A DNA stretch of 7,668 bases from CBDUXT01 sp965371245 (GTDB lineage Bacteria; Planctomycetota; Phycisphaerae; UBA1845): the NCBI GenBank assembly GCA_965371245.1, contig CBDUXT010000163.1, positions 1 to 7,668 on the forward strand. Reading direction: 5' to 3'. Of this stretch, positions 1-5,035 are shown piece by piece. The position numbers and the translations under genes were made by a program. The notes under the pieces are model-generated. The model saw only the letters and a program-made list of their open reading frames with translations, had not been told where the DNA came from and ran no database searches. Numbering within the stretch: position 1 is the first letter of the stretch; every line of letters starts with the position of its first letter.

Positions 1-55
1 AAGGAGCGTCCGGGGCGGGAGCGACCAGCCGCCGATGCCTTTCGGCGGCGAACCC
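1..55. repeat. Left copy of 55-bp terminal direct repeat (circle closure)
   Basis: Bases 1-55 are identical to 7614-7668. An exact overlap of this length at the two ends is what an assembler leaves when it walks round a circular molecule, so the true unit is most likely a 7,613-bp circle and this copy should be counted once. A genuine terminal repeat of a linear genome is possible but less likely, because structured sequence runs straight across the join. Confidence 0.9.
28..49 (+). repeat. Hairpin with TGCCTT loop, copy 1
   Basis: GCCGCCGA (28-35) pairs perfectly with TCGGCGGC (42-49), leaving the six-base loop TGCCTT (36-41). A second hairpin at 326-347 has a different stem but the same loop and the same closing bases (core CGATGCCTTTCG). 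It could act as RNA or as folded single-stranded DNA; no T-run follows, so it is not a standard terminator. Confidence 0.65.
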
Positions 56-75
56 ATCGCGCTTTCTTCCACGGA

Positions 76-95
76 GCCCCCCCCGCCCGGGGGGC
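76..95. repeat. G/C-run hairpin
   Basis: GCCCCCC (76-82) can pair with GGGGGGC (89-95) across a short C-rich loop, forming a very stable seven-pair stem. It lies in the non-coding structured block. The C8 run makes exact length prone to sequencing or replication slippage. Confidence 0.5.
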
Positions 96-101
96 GACCT
101 T

Positions 102-116
102 ACCGGCTTTGCCGGT
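102..116. repeat. Short perfect hairpin
   Basis: ACCGGC (102-107) and GCCGGT (111-116) pair perfectly around a TTT loop. It lies seven bases after the G/C-run hairpin at 76-95, so the two could stack in one structured element. Confidence 0.5.
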
Positions 117-325
117 GTGCCCGGAGTGGAGTGGCACGTCGAAGGCCCCGTGCCTTTGACGCCAACCCGGGGATCATCCAGTGGGGACAACGATTCTGCA
201 CACCGGTTGCTGGGCTTCATATCTGGATGCTGACCATGGCGGCAAAGGTGCGGGCTGGACCGTAGACCAGTTGAGAGGGAACAGCAGCCAGGCCGACCGG
301 AGCGAAGACTTGAGCGGAGGGGTTT

Positions 326-347
326 TTCGGCGATGCCTTTCGCCGAA
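326..347 (+). repeat. Hairpin with TGCCTT loop, copy 2
   Basis: TTCGGCGA (326-333) pairs perfectly with TCGCCGAA (340-347) around loop TGCCTT (334-339). The loop is identical to that of the hairpin at 28-49 while the outer stem bases differ yet still pair. That pattern is expected when structure plus loop, rather than plain sequence, is conserved. Confidence 0.65.
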
Positions 348-448
348 TAAACGGTCTGGCTGGCCGAGACGTGCTCGGAACGGAGGGCACTTCAGAATCA
401 TCCGGCTCATCATCGGCGGCCCGATCGGGGGTGCGGTCGGGCGTGGGT

Positions 449-464
449 GATCGGGTTCCCGATC
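449..464. repeat. GATCGGG inverted repeat between two CCCGATCGGG palindromes
   Basis: GATCGGG (449-455) and CCCGATC (458-464) are perfect inverted arms separated by TT. The ten-base palindrome CCCGATCGGG occurs at 420-429 and again at 458-467. The cluster of related half-sites within about 50 bases resembles a protein-binding array, but no binder can be named. Confidence 0.45.
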
Positions 465-587
465 GGGTCGGTCGCAGGCGGCATGGGTTCGGGGGTCCGG
501 CCGCCGCTCCTTCCTTTTTCACGGGGGCGTGGCCGCCCGCCGGCGGGAAACGGCTGGGCCCCTGAGCGGCGGACGTGGGGGGGGAAA

Positions 588-607
588 GGGGGGGCAATCG
601 CCCCCCC
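588..607. repeat. G7C / GC7 hairpin beside a second G8 run
   Basis: GGGGGGGC (588-595) pairs with GCCCCCCC (600-607) around the tetraloop AATC. A second run of eight Gs lies just upstream at 577-584 and could compete for the same C-run (601-608), so two alternative folds are possible. G-quadruplex formation in single-stranded DNA or RNA is also conceivable from the two long G tracts. Confidence 0.55.
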
Positions 608-908
608 CGTGGGAGTGCGAGTGCGTTCGGACTCGTGAGGACCGAGGCGGGCGGCCACACGGGTGGGCGGGAAAGCTCCTCTCTTTTTCGGTCGCTCGTT
701 TCGATCGTGGGTGCCGCGTGGTTTCGTGGGTGTCGCGTTTCATCTTGGCGTTGATTTGGGCGTCGTTTTGTCGTGGTGTTCGTGAATCGCGATCGCGTGC
801 TGGACGGGTGATTTTGTCGGGCGTGAATCTGGATCGTGGAGATCTCGGCGGTATGTGACAGGGCCGTGGTTTCTGCTCGAGCACGCGGAGCTCGTTTGGG
901 AAGTGCGT

Positions 909-931
909 ATTTCCCGGTGAATTCGGGAAAT
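909..931. repeat. 8-bp inverted repeat with 7-base centre
   Basis: ATTTCCCG (909-916) and CGGGAAAT (924-931) are perfect inverted arms around GTGAATT. The spacing resembles the core site of a tyrosine recombinase (two inverted arms flanking a 6-8 base overlap), and it also lies downstream of the minus-strand ParB operon, where it could fold as a transcript end. No T-run follows on either strand. Both readings are inference. Confidence 0.4.
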
Positions 932-1048
932 GTGGCGATCGTAGGATCTCCTATTTGGGGGATGGCCGGCAGAATGTGTGAGTTGGCCTGGTCGAGCTGG
1001 TCGCGGAGCTGATTTGGGTGAAGACGTCGCGGGCGTTGTCGGCCTGGA

Positions 1049-1468
1049 CTACCTGGCTCGGAGCTCGGGAAAGTCTTCCGCCGGCGAAGTCGGCGAGCTC
1101 GATGGCGCGGCGATCGGGCGTTTGGTGGTGCGATTACTGCAGGGTTTCGGTCGGATCGTGCTCGAGGTCGGCGCGGCCGGATGGTTCTGTGCGGGCAATA
1201 GAGGTTTTTCGCTGGTGATTCTGGCGCGAAGCTCGGCGAGATCTCGTCGGACGGCGTCGTGGAGCTTTTGCACGCGGCGATCGATGCGGTTGAGGAGCTC
1301 CGGCGATCGAGCGGTTTTGGTCGCGTGGTTCAGAATGTCGGCATGGTATTGCCGGATTCTGTCCAGGCGGTCGAGGATCTGTTTGGCCAAAGTGCGCGTC
1401 AGCGGGGGCGGTCCAGGTTTTCGTCGAGTCGCTGCGAGTTCGTCGGTTTTTGGGGCGGCGTTCTTCAT
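1049..1468 (-). CDS. Small basic helical protein coupled to ParB-like gene
   Basis: This is a 139-residue protein of unknown family. Its ATG overlaps the TGA of the ParB-like gene as ATGA (1468-1465), so translation is probably coupled and the two products likely act together. Residues 24-47 and 55-85 look strongly helical and are rich in Arg, Asp and Leu, including a heptad-like stretch from about 60 to 82; a dimerising or DNA-binding helical hairpin is possible. From about residue 88 the chain becomes Pro/Ser/Thr-rich with low complexity and is probably disordered. There are no transmembrane segments or catalytic motifs. Being the last gene of a control operon, it could be an accessory to the ParB/AbrB proteins, a toxin-like small protein or a replication accessory; the sequence does not decide among these. 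The coupling is seen directly; the function is unknown. Confidence 0.6.
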   Translation of the reverse strand: MKNAAPKTDELAATRRKPGPPPLTRTLAKQILDRLDRIRQYHADILNHATKTARSPELLNRIDRRVQKLHDAVRRDLAELRARITSEKPLLPAQNHPAAPTSSTIRPKPCSNRTTKRPIAAPSSSPTSPAEDFPELRAR

Positions 1469-2514
1469 GCCGGCCCTATCATCGTGGAAAGCTCGCCTTC
1501 TGTCGGCGGTTGTTGGTTTGGCGGTTCGGTTGGGATTTCGGCGATCGCATGTAGGCAGTCAGTGCACAGCCTGACGGAAAGCGTGTTGTGCAGGTCAACT
1601 CGGCGTTTGCAGGAAAAACAGTCCACCGAAGTCGTAGAAATGAATTTGGGCGAATCTTGGCCGCCTGATATTTGCGACGCGGCTTCAGACGTTGGCGCAA
1701 ATTGCAGCGCGTCGCGGAGCCACTCACGGGCGACGGCGGCGGTGACGCCGTTGCGGGCTGCCATGTCGATGGCAGTGTTTCGGGCGGTTTCGTCGGGGAT
1801 TTGTGCGAGGTGTTGGGCTGCAGCGAGGCTTACCCGGCCGTGGTGGATGTGCTGGATCAGTTCGGCGGGCCATTCGAGAATGGTCAAGCGGAGCTTGACC
1901 CATGCAACGGATCTGTGCAGGCGTTTTGCAACAGCCGCGGGCGTGGCGTCGTGGTTGGAGAGGTAGTCGGAAAGCTGCGCTGCCTCCTCGACCGGGGTGA
2001 TGTCGCGGCGTTCGGCGTTCTCGACCAGGCGGATCTCGGCTTGCTGTGCCGGCGTGAGCGTTCTGACCTTGGCTTCGATCGTCGACCAGCCGAGTTGCCG
2101 GCAGGCAGCGAGCCGGCGGCCGCCGGCGACCAGCGTGAAACGTTCGCCGGCGACGGCGAGCGTGATCGGGTGCAGCAGACCTTGGTCTGCAATGGCAGCG
2201 CAGAATTCAGCCTGGGCTTGGGGGTCGAATTCCAGCCGACCGTTGTTTGGATCCGGTGTGTCGATCAGGTGGATCGCTACGAGCTGGGCGGGTGGATCCG
2301 GGCTGTCTGGTTTCGAGTGCGGTAATGCGGACGGTGCCGTCGCTCCAGACCTGGACGGTGATGTAGGGCTGGTGGGGGTCGACGTGCTTCCTGACCCAGC
2401 TGGGCGGCAGGACGACGCTGGTAGAGTGTCCGTGGGCGAGACATTTTCGGATCTGGGCGAGTCCTTGGGGCTCGGGGGCGATGGGCTGTTCGGGTTGCGT
2501 TGGGGTGTTTCCAA
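1465..2514 (-). CDS. ParB/Spo0J-like DNA-binding protein with C-terminal zinc ribbon; start unresolved
   Basis: The open frame has 349 codons, numbered from TTG 2514, but only residues from about 76 onward (near 2290) look like real protein. In order: a ParB N-terminal domain (about 78-172) with strand LVAIHLID, motif GGRRLAA (131-137) matching the GERR box, and motif ENAERRDITPVEEA (165-178) matching the ENxQR box. These are the nucleotide-contacting motifs of ParB CTPases. Then a helix-turn-helix (about 191-213) with a following helical domain, then Cys299-x2-Cys302 and Cys317-x2-Cys320, a four-cysteine zinc ribbon in place of the usual dimerisation domain. Between TTG 2514 and the domain the frame has no ATG, GTG or TTG, and codons 1-70 are an antisense-like Pro/Ser-rich shadow of the AbrB gene. 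A +1 shift from the AbrB frame, a rare start codon or a one-base sequence error would explain this. No ParA partner is visible. Roles: partition, or repression through the repeats at 2546-2713. Confidence 0.8.
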   Translation of the reverse strand: METPQRNPNSPSPPSPKDSPRSENVSPTDTLPASSCRPAGSGSTSTPTSPTSPSRSGATAPSALPHSKPDSPDPPAQLVAIHLIDTPDPNNGRLEFDPQAQAEFCAAIADQGLLHPITLAVAGERFTLVAGGRRLAACRQLGWSTIEAKVRTLTPAQQAEIRLVENAERRDITPVEEAAQLSDYLSNHDATPAAVAKRLHRSVAWVKLRLTILEWPAELIQHIHHGRVSLAAAQHLAQIPDETARNTAIDMAARNGVTAAVAREWLRDALQFAPTSEAASQISGGQDSPKFISTTSVDCFSCKRRVDLHNTLSVRLCTDCLHAIAEIPTEPPNQQPPTEGELSTMIGPA

Positions 2515-2521
2515 GTGCCAT
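2207..2521 (-). CDS. SpoVT/AbrB-fold (MazE-like) DNA-binding protein
   Basis: This frame encodes 104 residues from ATG 2521. Residues 25-70 match the swapped-hairpin AbrB fold: RKCLAHGHSTSVVLPPSWV, then a VDPHQPYITVQV strand and DGTVRITALE, the family's usual alternation of a G-S/T-x-x-V-x-LP core, a helix and two strands. Proteins of this fold bind operator DNA as dimers and include transition-state regulators, antitoxins and plasmid control proteins. The upstream in-frame starts ATG 2575 and GTG 2584 would place the operator-like repeat at 2546-2569 inside the gene, so I prefer 2521, although its Shine-Dalgarno site is weak. Residues after about 72 are Arg/Pro/Ser-rich and overlap the start of the ParB domain in the next frame. 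Either the tail is dispensable or ribosomes shift +1 to make an AbrB-ParB fusion. It probably represses its own operon or the divergent capsid operon. Confidence 0.72.
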   Translation of the reverse strand: MALGNTPTQPEQPIAPEPQGLAQIRKCLAHGHSTSVVLPPSWVRKHVDPHQPYITVQVWSDGTVRITALETRQPGSTRPARSDPPDRHTGSKQRSAGIRPPSPG

Positions 2522-2545
2522 TCTACCGTACCGGGTGGCGGTCTG

Positions 2546-2569
2546 CCTGTGAGTAAAACTGTGATATCC
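2546..2569 (-). promoter_or_regulatory. Operator-like repeat, left arm of 24-bp inverted repeat
   Basis: Read on the minus strand this is GGATATCACAG then TTTTACTCACAGG. It matches the plus-strand copy at 2628-2651 at 22 of 24 positions in inverted orientation. It starts 25 bases upstream of the AbrB-like ATG, a natural place for autoregulation. It is the likely binding site of the AbrB-like or ParB-like protein, which is inference from position. Confidence 0.65.
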
Positions 2570-2601
2570 TACCATGTTACGCACAGGTGTGCAACGGTTG
2601 C

Positions 2602-2611
2602 GGGGGGGGGG
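2602..2611 (+). repeat. Run of ten Gs in divergent control region
   Basis: Ten consecutive Gs lie between the two arms of the inverted operator-like repeat. Just upstream, GCACA-GG-TGTGC (2581-2592) forms a small palindrome. Homopolymers of this length slip during replication, so the tract could vary promoter spacing from one molecule to another, or be a place where assembly length is unreliable. Confidence 0.5.
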
Positions 2612-2627
2612 TGTGAGGGGTTCGCCC

Positions 2628-2651
2628 GGATATCACGGATTTACTCACAGG
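2628..2651 (+). promoter_or_regulatory. Operator-like repeat, right arm of 24-bp inverted repeat
   Basis: GGATATCACGG followed by ATTTACTCACAGG; 22 of 24 bases match the inverted copy at 2546-2569, with differences at positions 10 and 12. It overlaps a smaller dyad, TCACA-N5-TGTGA (2644-2658). It lies upstream of the plus-strand capsid block and overlaps its best promoter candidate, as a repressor site would. Confidence 0.65.
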
Positions 2652-2667
2652 GGTTGTGAAATATAAG
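2640..2667 (+). promoter_or_regulatory. Possible promoter for the plus-strand block
   Basis: TTTACT (2640-2645), 16 bases, then TATAAG (2662-2667) approximate a sigma-70 -35/-10 pair and would fire toward the gene at 2797. The -35 lies inside the right operator-like repeat. A perfect TTGACA also occurs at 2706-2711 inside the third repeat, but no good -10 follows it at 16-18 bases. Both are weak calls in a host of unknown sigma preference. Confidence 0.3.
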
Positions 2668-2692
2668 TGCTGACGGGTGCGGGACTTGCGTC

Positions 2693-2713
2693 GGATATCA
2701 CCGATTTGACAGG
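2693..2713 (+). promoter_or_regulatory. Third, shortened copy of the operator-like repeat
   Basis: GGATATCACCGATTTGACAGG shares GGATATCAC, GATTT and ACAGG with the other two copies but lacks three bases in the middle. The change creates TTGACA (2706-2711), a consensus -35. It has the same orientation as the 2628-2651 copy, with starts 65 bases apart. Confidence 0.5.
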
Positions 2714-2796
2714 GTATAGTACTATGAGTACGGATGTAACAAGAAAAGCCCAAAGTAGAGGTTGGGCGAATCTGTCAGTTCTTGGAGGCACGAGCC

Positions 2797-3225
2797 ATGG
2801 CGGACATTCGGACGGTGGACAAGATCGCGGAGAAGTGGGCAACGGTGACGCCGCAACGGACGGCGGATTACGAGGCCGGCGTCCGTGATCCGAAGGCGGA
2901 CTGGCAGCGGGCGACGCTGGCCGCAGCTGATGCTTGGAAGGGTGGGGTGACGGCGGCCATCCAGGCGGGGTCGTTCTCGAAGGGTGTGAGCCGGGCCGGC
3001 ACGGCGAAGTGGCAGCAAGGGTCGATCGAGAAGGGATTGACCCGTTGGGGTCCGGGCGTGGCGCTGGGACAGGATGCGTACCAGACGGGCTTTGCGCCGT
3101 ATCGTGAAGCGATCGCGCGAACGACGTTGCCTCCGCGGTATCCTCGGAGGGATCCGCGGAACCTGGATCGGGTGAAGGCGATCACGACGGCGTTGGCGGC
3201 GGTGAAGGCGGGCATGAGCTCGTAG
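2797..3225 (+). CDS. Conserved-looking small structural-block protein, first gene of capsid operon
   Basis: The protein has 142 residues. ATG 2797 is preferred over the in-frame TTG 2782 because GGAGG (2784-2788) sits eight bases ahead of it. The protein is Ala/Gly/Lys-rich and looks helical, with recurring aromatic-plus-Gly-Val units: YEAGV (25-29), WKGGV (47-51), FSKGV (60-64), KWQQG...KGLTRW (71-84), YQTGFAPYREAI (95-106), ending in a basic LPPRYPRRDPRNLDRVKAI segment (111-129). The regular spacing suggests four or five related helical units. I have the impression of a family seen beside capsid genes in uncultured small phages but cannot name it, so this is recall, not a search result. There is no signal peptide or membrane span. 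Position and basic tail fit a minor virion, scaffolding or genome-binding protein; that is inference. Confidence 0.8.
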   Translation: MADIRTVDKIAEKWATVTPQRTADYEAGVRDPKADWQRATLAAADAWKGGVTAAIQAGSFSKGVSRAGTAKWQQGSIEKGLTRWGPGVALGQDAYQTGFAPYREAIARTTLPPRYPRRDPRNLDRVKAITTALAAVKAGMSS

Positions 3226-3259
3226 CCGGCGGCGGCTGTAACGGGAGTTTGACCGAGCG

Positions 3260-3517
3260 ATGCGGTGTGGTTGTGGATCTACGTTCCAGACGTTCTCGTT
3301 GCGGGCGACGGTGGGTTGTCACGGTTGCGGTGAGACGATGTCGACGGGGTTCGGGTGTGAAGCCGTTCGGGATCTCGTGTGCGGTGCGTGCGCGGGAAGG
3401 ATCTCGGCGGAGTTCGACGGGCAGCCCGAGCGTCCACACAAGGGAGAGACCTTTGCGGCCGGGTTCGAGGATCCGGTACCGGACGCCGGTGACGGCGGTG
3501 ACGGCAAGGAGTCATAG
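3260..3517 (+). CDS. Cys-rich mini-protein, probable zinc binder
   Basis: The product has 85 residues with seven cysteines in the first 44: Cys3, Cys5, Cys20-x2-Cys23, Cys33 and Cys41-x2-Cys44. The two CxxC knuckles 21 residues apart fit a zinc ribbon, with the extra cysteines perhaps completing a second site. The remainder is acidic and Gly-rich and probably disordered. The start is ATG 3260; the only upstream purine stretch, GGGAG at 3243-3247, is 12 bases away, so initiation may be weak or coupled to the gene ending at 3225. Its TAG ends two bases before the capsid gene's ATG, and the AAGGAG of the capsid gene lies inside its last codons, so the two are tightly linked. Function is unknown; a DNA-binding or assembly role are options. 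Confidence 0.65.
   Translation: MRCGCGSTFQTFSLRATVGCHGCGETMSTGFGCEAVRDLVCGACAGRISAEFDGQPERPHKGETFAAGFEDPVPDAGDGGDGKES
3506..3511 (+). promoter_or_regulatory. Strong ribosome binding site of the capsid gene
   Basis: AAGGAG, eight bases ahead of ATG 3520, is the strongest Shine-Dalgarno match I see in the window. It fixes the capsid start and fits a gene needing high expression. It lies within the coding end of the Cys-rich gene. Confidence 0.75.
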
Positions 3518-3519
3518 TC

Positions 3520-4500
3520 ATGGCGGACTTCATTCGGAGTATCTTGCGGACGAATTCGGCGATCGCGGCTGACGGTGACATCGTCTATGACCTGCCGGTG
3601 AATCCGTTGTCGGCGATCCTGCTGCACATCTCGCCGCTCAACGAGTCGTCGACGATTACGACGTATCGGTACATGCAGGAACTGCTCGCTGCGTTGACCA
3701 ACGTGCGCGTGACGCACAAAGGCACGTCGGTGGTCGACGGGAGCGGGCCGGACCTGGGTGCGCTGGCGTTGTTGTATCATCGCATGACGTTGTGGCAGTC
3801 GGGTCAGATGGAGACGGACAATTTCCGGCGGTCGCTCGTGTTGCCGATTCTGTTCGGCCGGCGGGCGTTCCATCCGACGGAGTGTTTTCCCGAGACGCGC
3901 AAGGGAGAGCTGCAGCTGACAGTGACCTACGACATCGCGGCGACGGCGTTCGATGGGCTGCGCATGTCGATCGAGACGATCGAGTTGCCGGACGCGAGTC
4001 CGGAGTTCGTGCAGAAGGTGACGACAAACTCGTCGACGTTCGCCGCGACCGGTCAGAACGACGTGGAGTTGCCCATCGGCAATATGATTCGTGCAATCCT
4101 CCTGTGGGGAACCACGGGCTTCACCGGTGCGACGCCGGCTCCGACGCTGGGTCAGCTGTCGGTGTTCAAGGACAACCGGCAGATTGGTTTCACGGCGACG
4201 GATTGGGAAGTGCTCCGGGGCGACTTCGGTTTGAAGGGGATCCCGTTCCCGCCGGACGGTCGGCACATTCATTCGGGGACTTACACTACGACGGTTGCCG
4301 GGGACTCGCGCGAACCTGAGGTCGGGGCGTCGTTGGATCACCTGTATGCGATGCTTGATTTCGACCCGTTGCAGGATGACACGTACATCCTCGACACGGC
4401 GGGTGCCGGGCGGGTGCATGTGCGGTCGGACGCTGAGGCGGCCGAAGCGGTGCGCGTGCTGCCGATCGAGCGCGTTGCGGTTGCCGAGTTCACGGACTAA
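3520..4500 (+). CDS. Putative double-jelly-roll major capsid protein
   Basis: This 326-residue protein is the largest well-supported product of the plus block and has the best ribosome site. It is rich in predicted beta strands and falls into two halves with a similar opening strand: IVYDLPVNPLSAILLHI (21-37) and DVELPIGNMIRAILLW (181-196). The first half has a SLVLPILFGRRAFHP stretch (105-119) then LQLTVTYDIA (131-140); the second half has DWEVLRGDFGLKGIPFPP (228-245) and closes with RVLPIERVAVAEF. Two stacked beta barrels of about 150 residues match the double-jelly-roll capsid plan of PM2 and FLiP-type tailless phages, where the protein forms the icosahedral shell, often over an internal membrane. 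PM2 P2 is slightly shorter. There is no signal peptide or membrane span. The assignment comes from fold pattern, size and context; a structure prediction would settle it. A non-capsid beta-rich virion protein is the main alternative. Confidence 0.68.
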   Translation: MADFIRSILRTNSAIAADGDIVYDLPVNPLSAILLHISPLNESSTITTYRYMQELLAALTNVRVTHKGTSVVDGSGPDLGALALLYHRMTLWQSGQMETDNFRRSLVLPILFGRRAFHPTECFPETRKGELQLTVTYDIAATAFDGLRMSIETIELPDASPEFVQKVTTNSSTFAATGQNDVELPIGNMIRAILLWGTTGFTGATPAPTLGQLSVFKDNRQIGFTATDWEVLRGDFGLKGIPFPPDGRHIHSGTYTTTVAGDSREPEVGASLDHLYAMLDFDPLQDDTYILDTAGAGRVHVRSDAEAAEAVRVLPIERVAVAEFTD

Positions 4501-4514
4501 ACGGGGGCGGGTTG

Positions 4515-4964
4515 ATGATCGTTGGCAGTCCTGCCTTGATGGCGGCGACGCAAACTCTTGCGAGTTCGGTTGCAGAGTACAGGGCTGTTGGGCCGTTTCC
4601 CAAAGGGACGTTGATCGAGTACTTGGAACTGACCTGGATGATCAGCTTGACCTCGTCGTTTTTTTGGGGTGCGGGTTGGTCGAATTCGGCGTCGGAGACG
4701 CTGGAGGCGTGGGTCGCGGCTAGCAATTTCCTGGCCGGCGGTGAGGCGACCTGGACGGGTCGGCCGGTGATGCGGAGTCAGACGGACGGTTACCAACACG
4801 GGGTGTGGCGGATGCCGGTCGGTCGGGTTGCGGGGTCGGGTCCGTTGTGGATCCTGTTTGTGATGCAGGCGGCGGCACCGTCGGTGGTGGGGTTGATGAC
4901 GGTGGGCGTGTTCACGCGCGTAGAGCTGCCGTTTCCGGTTCCGGTGCGAGTGGTGGGGGAATAA
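4515..4964 (+). CDS. Minor virion-type protein, paralogue A of a tandem pair
   Basis: The protein has 149 residues from ATG 4515; TTG 4512 is in frame but has no advantage. The start lies 14 bases after the capsid stop, preceded by the G-rich GGGGGCGGG (4503-4510). The chain looks all-beta: VGPFPKGTLIEYLELTW (25-41), a Gly/Ser/Trp loop section, GPLWILFVM (109-117), then VVGLMTVGVFTRVELPFPVPVRVV. The 25-41 block aligns with residues 24-40 of the next gene product (LGPF...W), sharing GPF, the following Gly, a Leu and the terminal Trp with conservative changes between. A single jelly-roll or similar beta sandwich used as penton, spike or other minor capsid protein fits size and position. No family is recognised, so the virion role is inference. 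Confidence 0.75.
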   Translation: MIVGSPALMAATQTLASSVAEYRAVGPFPKGTLIEYLELTWMISLTSSFFWGAGWSNSASETLEAWVAASNFLAGGEATWTGRPVMRSQTDGYQHGVWRMPVGRVAGSGPLWILFVMQAAAPSVVGLMTVGVFTRVELPFPVPVRVVGE

Positions 4965-4996
4965 TCGGGCGTCCAGGGTAGGTCTTGAGGTATCAT

Positions 4997-5020
4997 AAGC
5001 CCGCGAATGCGGGCTTTTTT
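4997..5020 (+). terminator. Intrinsic terminator inside the plus block
   Basis: AAGCCCGC (4997-5004) pairs with GCGGGCTT (5009-5016) around loop GAAT, and the stem runs into six Ts (5015-5020). This is a textbook Rho-independent terminator for plus-strand transcripts. It lies 33 bases after the stop at 4964 and just before the GGGAG of the next gene, so it probably ends most capsid transcripts while letting some through, giving lower levels of the last two genes. Confidence 0.9.
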
Positions 5021-5035
5021 GTGGGAGTCTGGTTG

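Larger units (their letters stand above)
1..1048. other. Large region without a supportable gene; first 610 bases highly structured
   Basis: I find no credible gene here on either strand. Open frames exist, for example GTG 181 to 450 on plus, 217-660 and 519-884 on minus, but they are Arg/Pro/Ser-rich, have no recognisable motif and no good Shine-Dalgarno site, and run through G and C homopolymers. What the stretch does hold is structure: hairpins at 28-49, 76-95, 102-116, 326-347, 449-464 and 588-607, then a G/T-rich section at about 660-1000 containing an inverted repeat at 909-931. On the circle it continues from 7203-7613, giving about 1.45 kb between the recombinase and the ParB operon. 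Replication origin, packaging signal, attachment site or structured RNA are all possible. A small unrecognised gene cannot be excluded. Confidence 0.6.

Noticed and set aside
181..450. Plus-strand open frame from GTG 181
   Set aside because: No clear ribosome site; it reads through the TGCCTT hairpin and the GATCGGG palindromes, and the product resembles nothing I know.
519..884. Minus-strand open frame of 121 codons, basic product
   Set aside because: It begins well but runs through the G/C homopolymer hairpin at 588-607 into Pro/Arg repeats; no ribosome site or motif. A short real gene at 700-884 cannot be fully excluded.
978..1966. Plus-strand open frames at 978-1574 and 1259-1966
   Set aside because: They are antisense to the ParB-like gene and its coupled partner, lack motifs, and show Arg/Ser/Trp-rich shadow composition.
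2706..2734. Promoter built on the perfect TTGACA at 2706-2711
   Set aside because: At 16-18 bases downstream there is only TACGGA-like sequence; the nearby TATAGT (2715) and TACTAT (2720) are too close to pair with it.
3464..3480. GTTCGAGGATCC resembling a tRNA T-arm
   Set aside because: It lies inside the Cys-rich coding frame and no acceptor, D-arm or anticodon stem surrounds it.
3319..4419. Long minus-strand open frame (366 codons) opposite the capsid gene
   Set aside because: It is extremely Arg-rich with no domain pattern and is antisense to a well-supported plus-strand gene with strong ribosome site; GC-rich coding DNA commonly leaves such open shadow frames.
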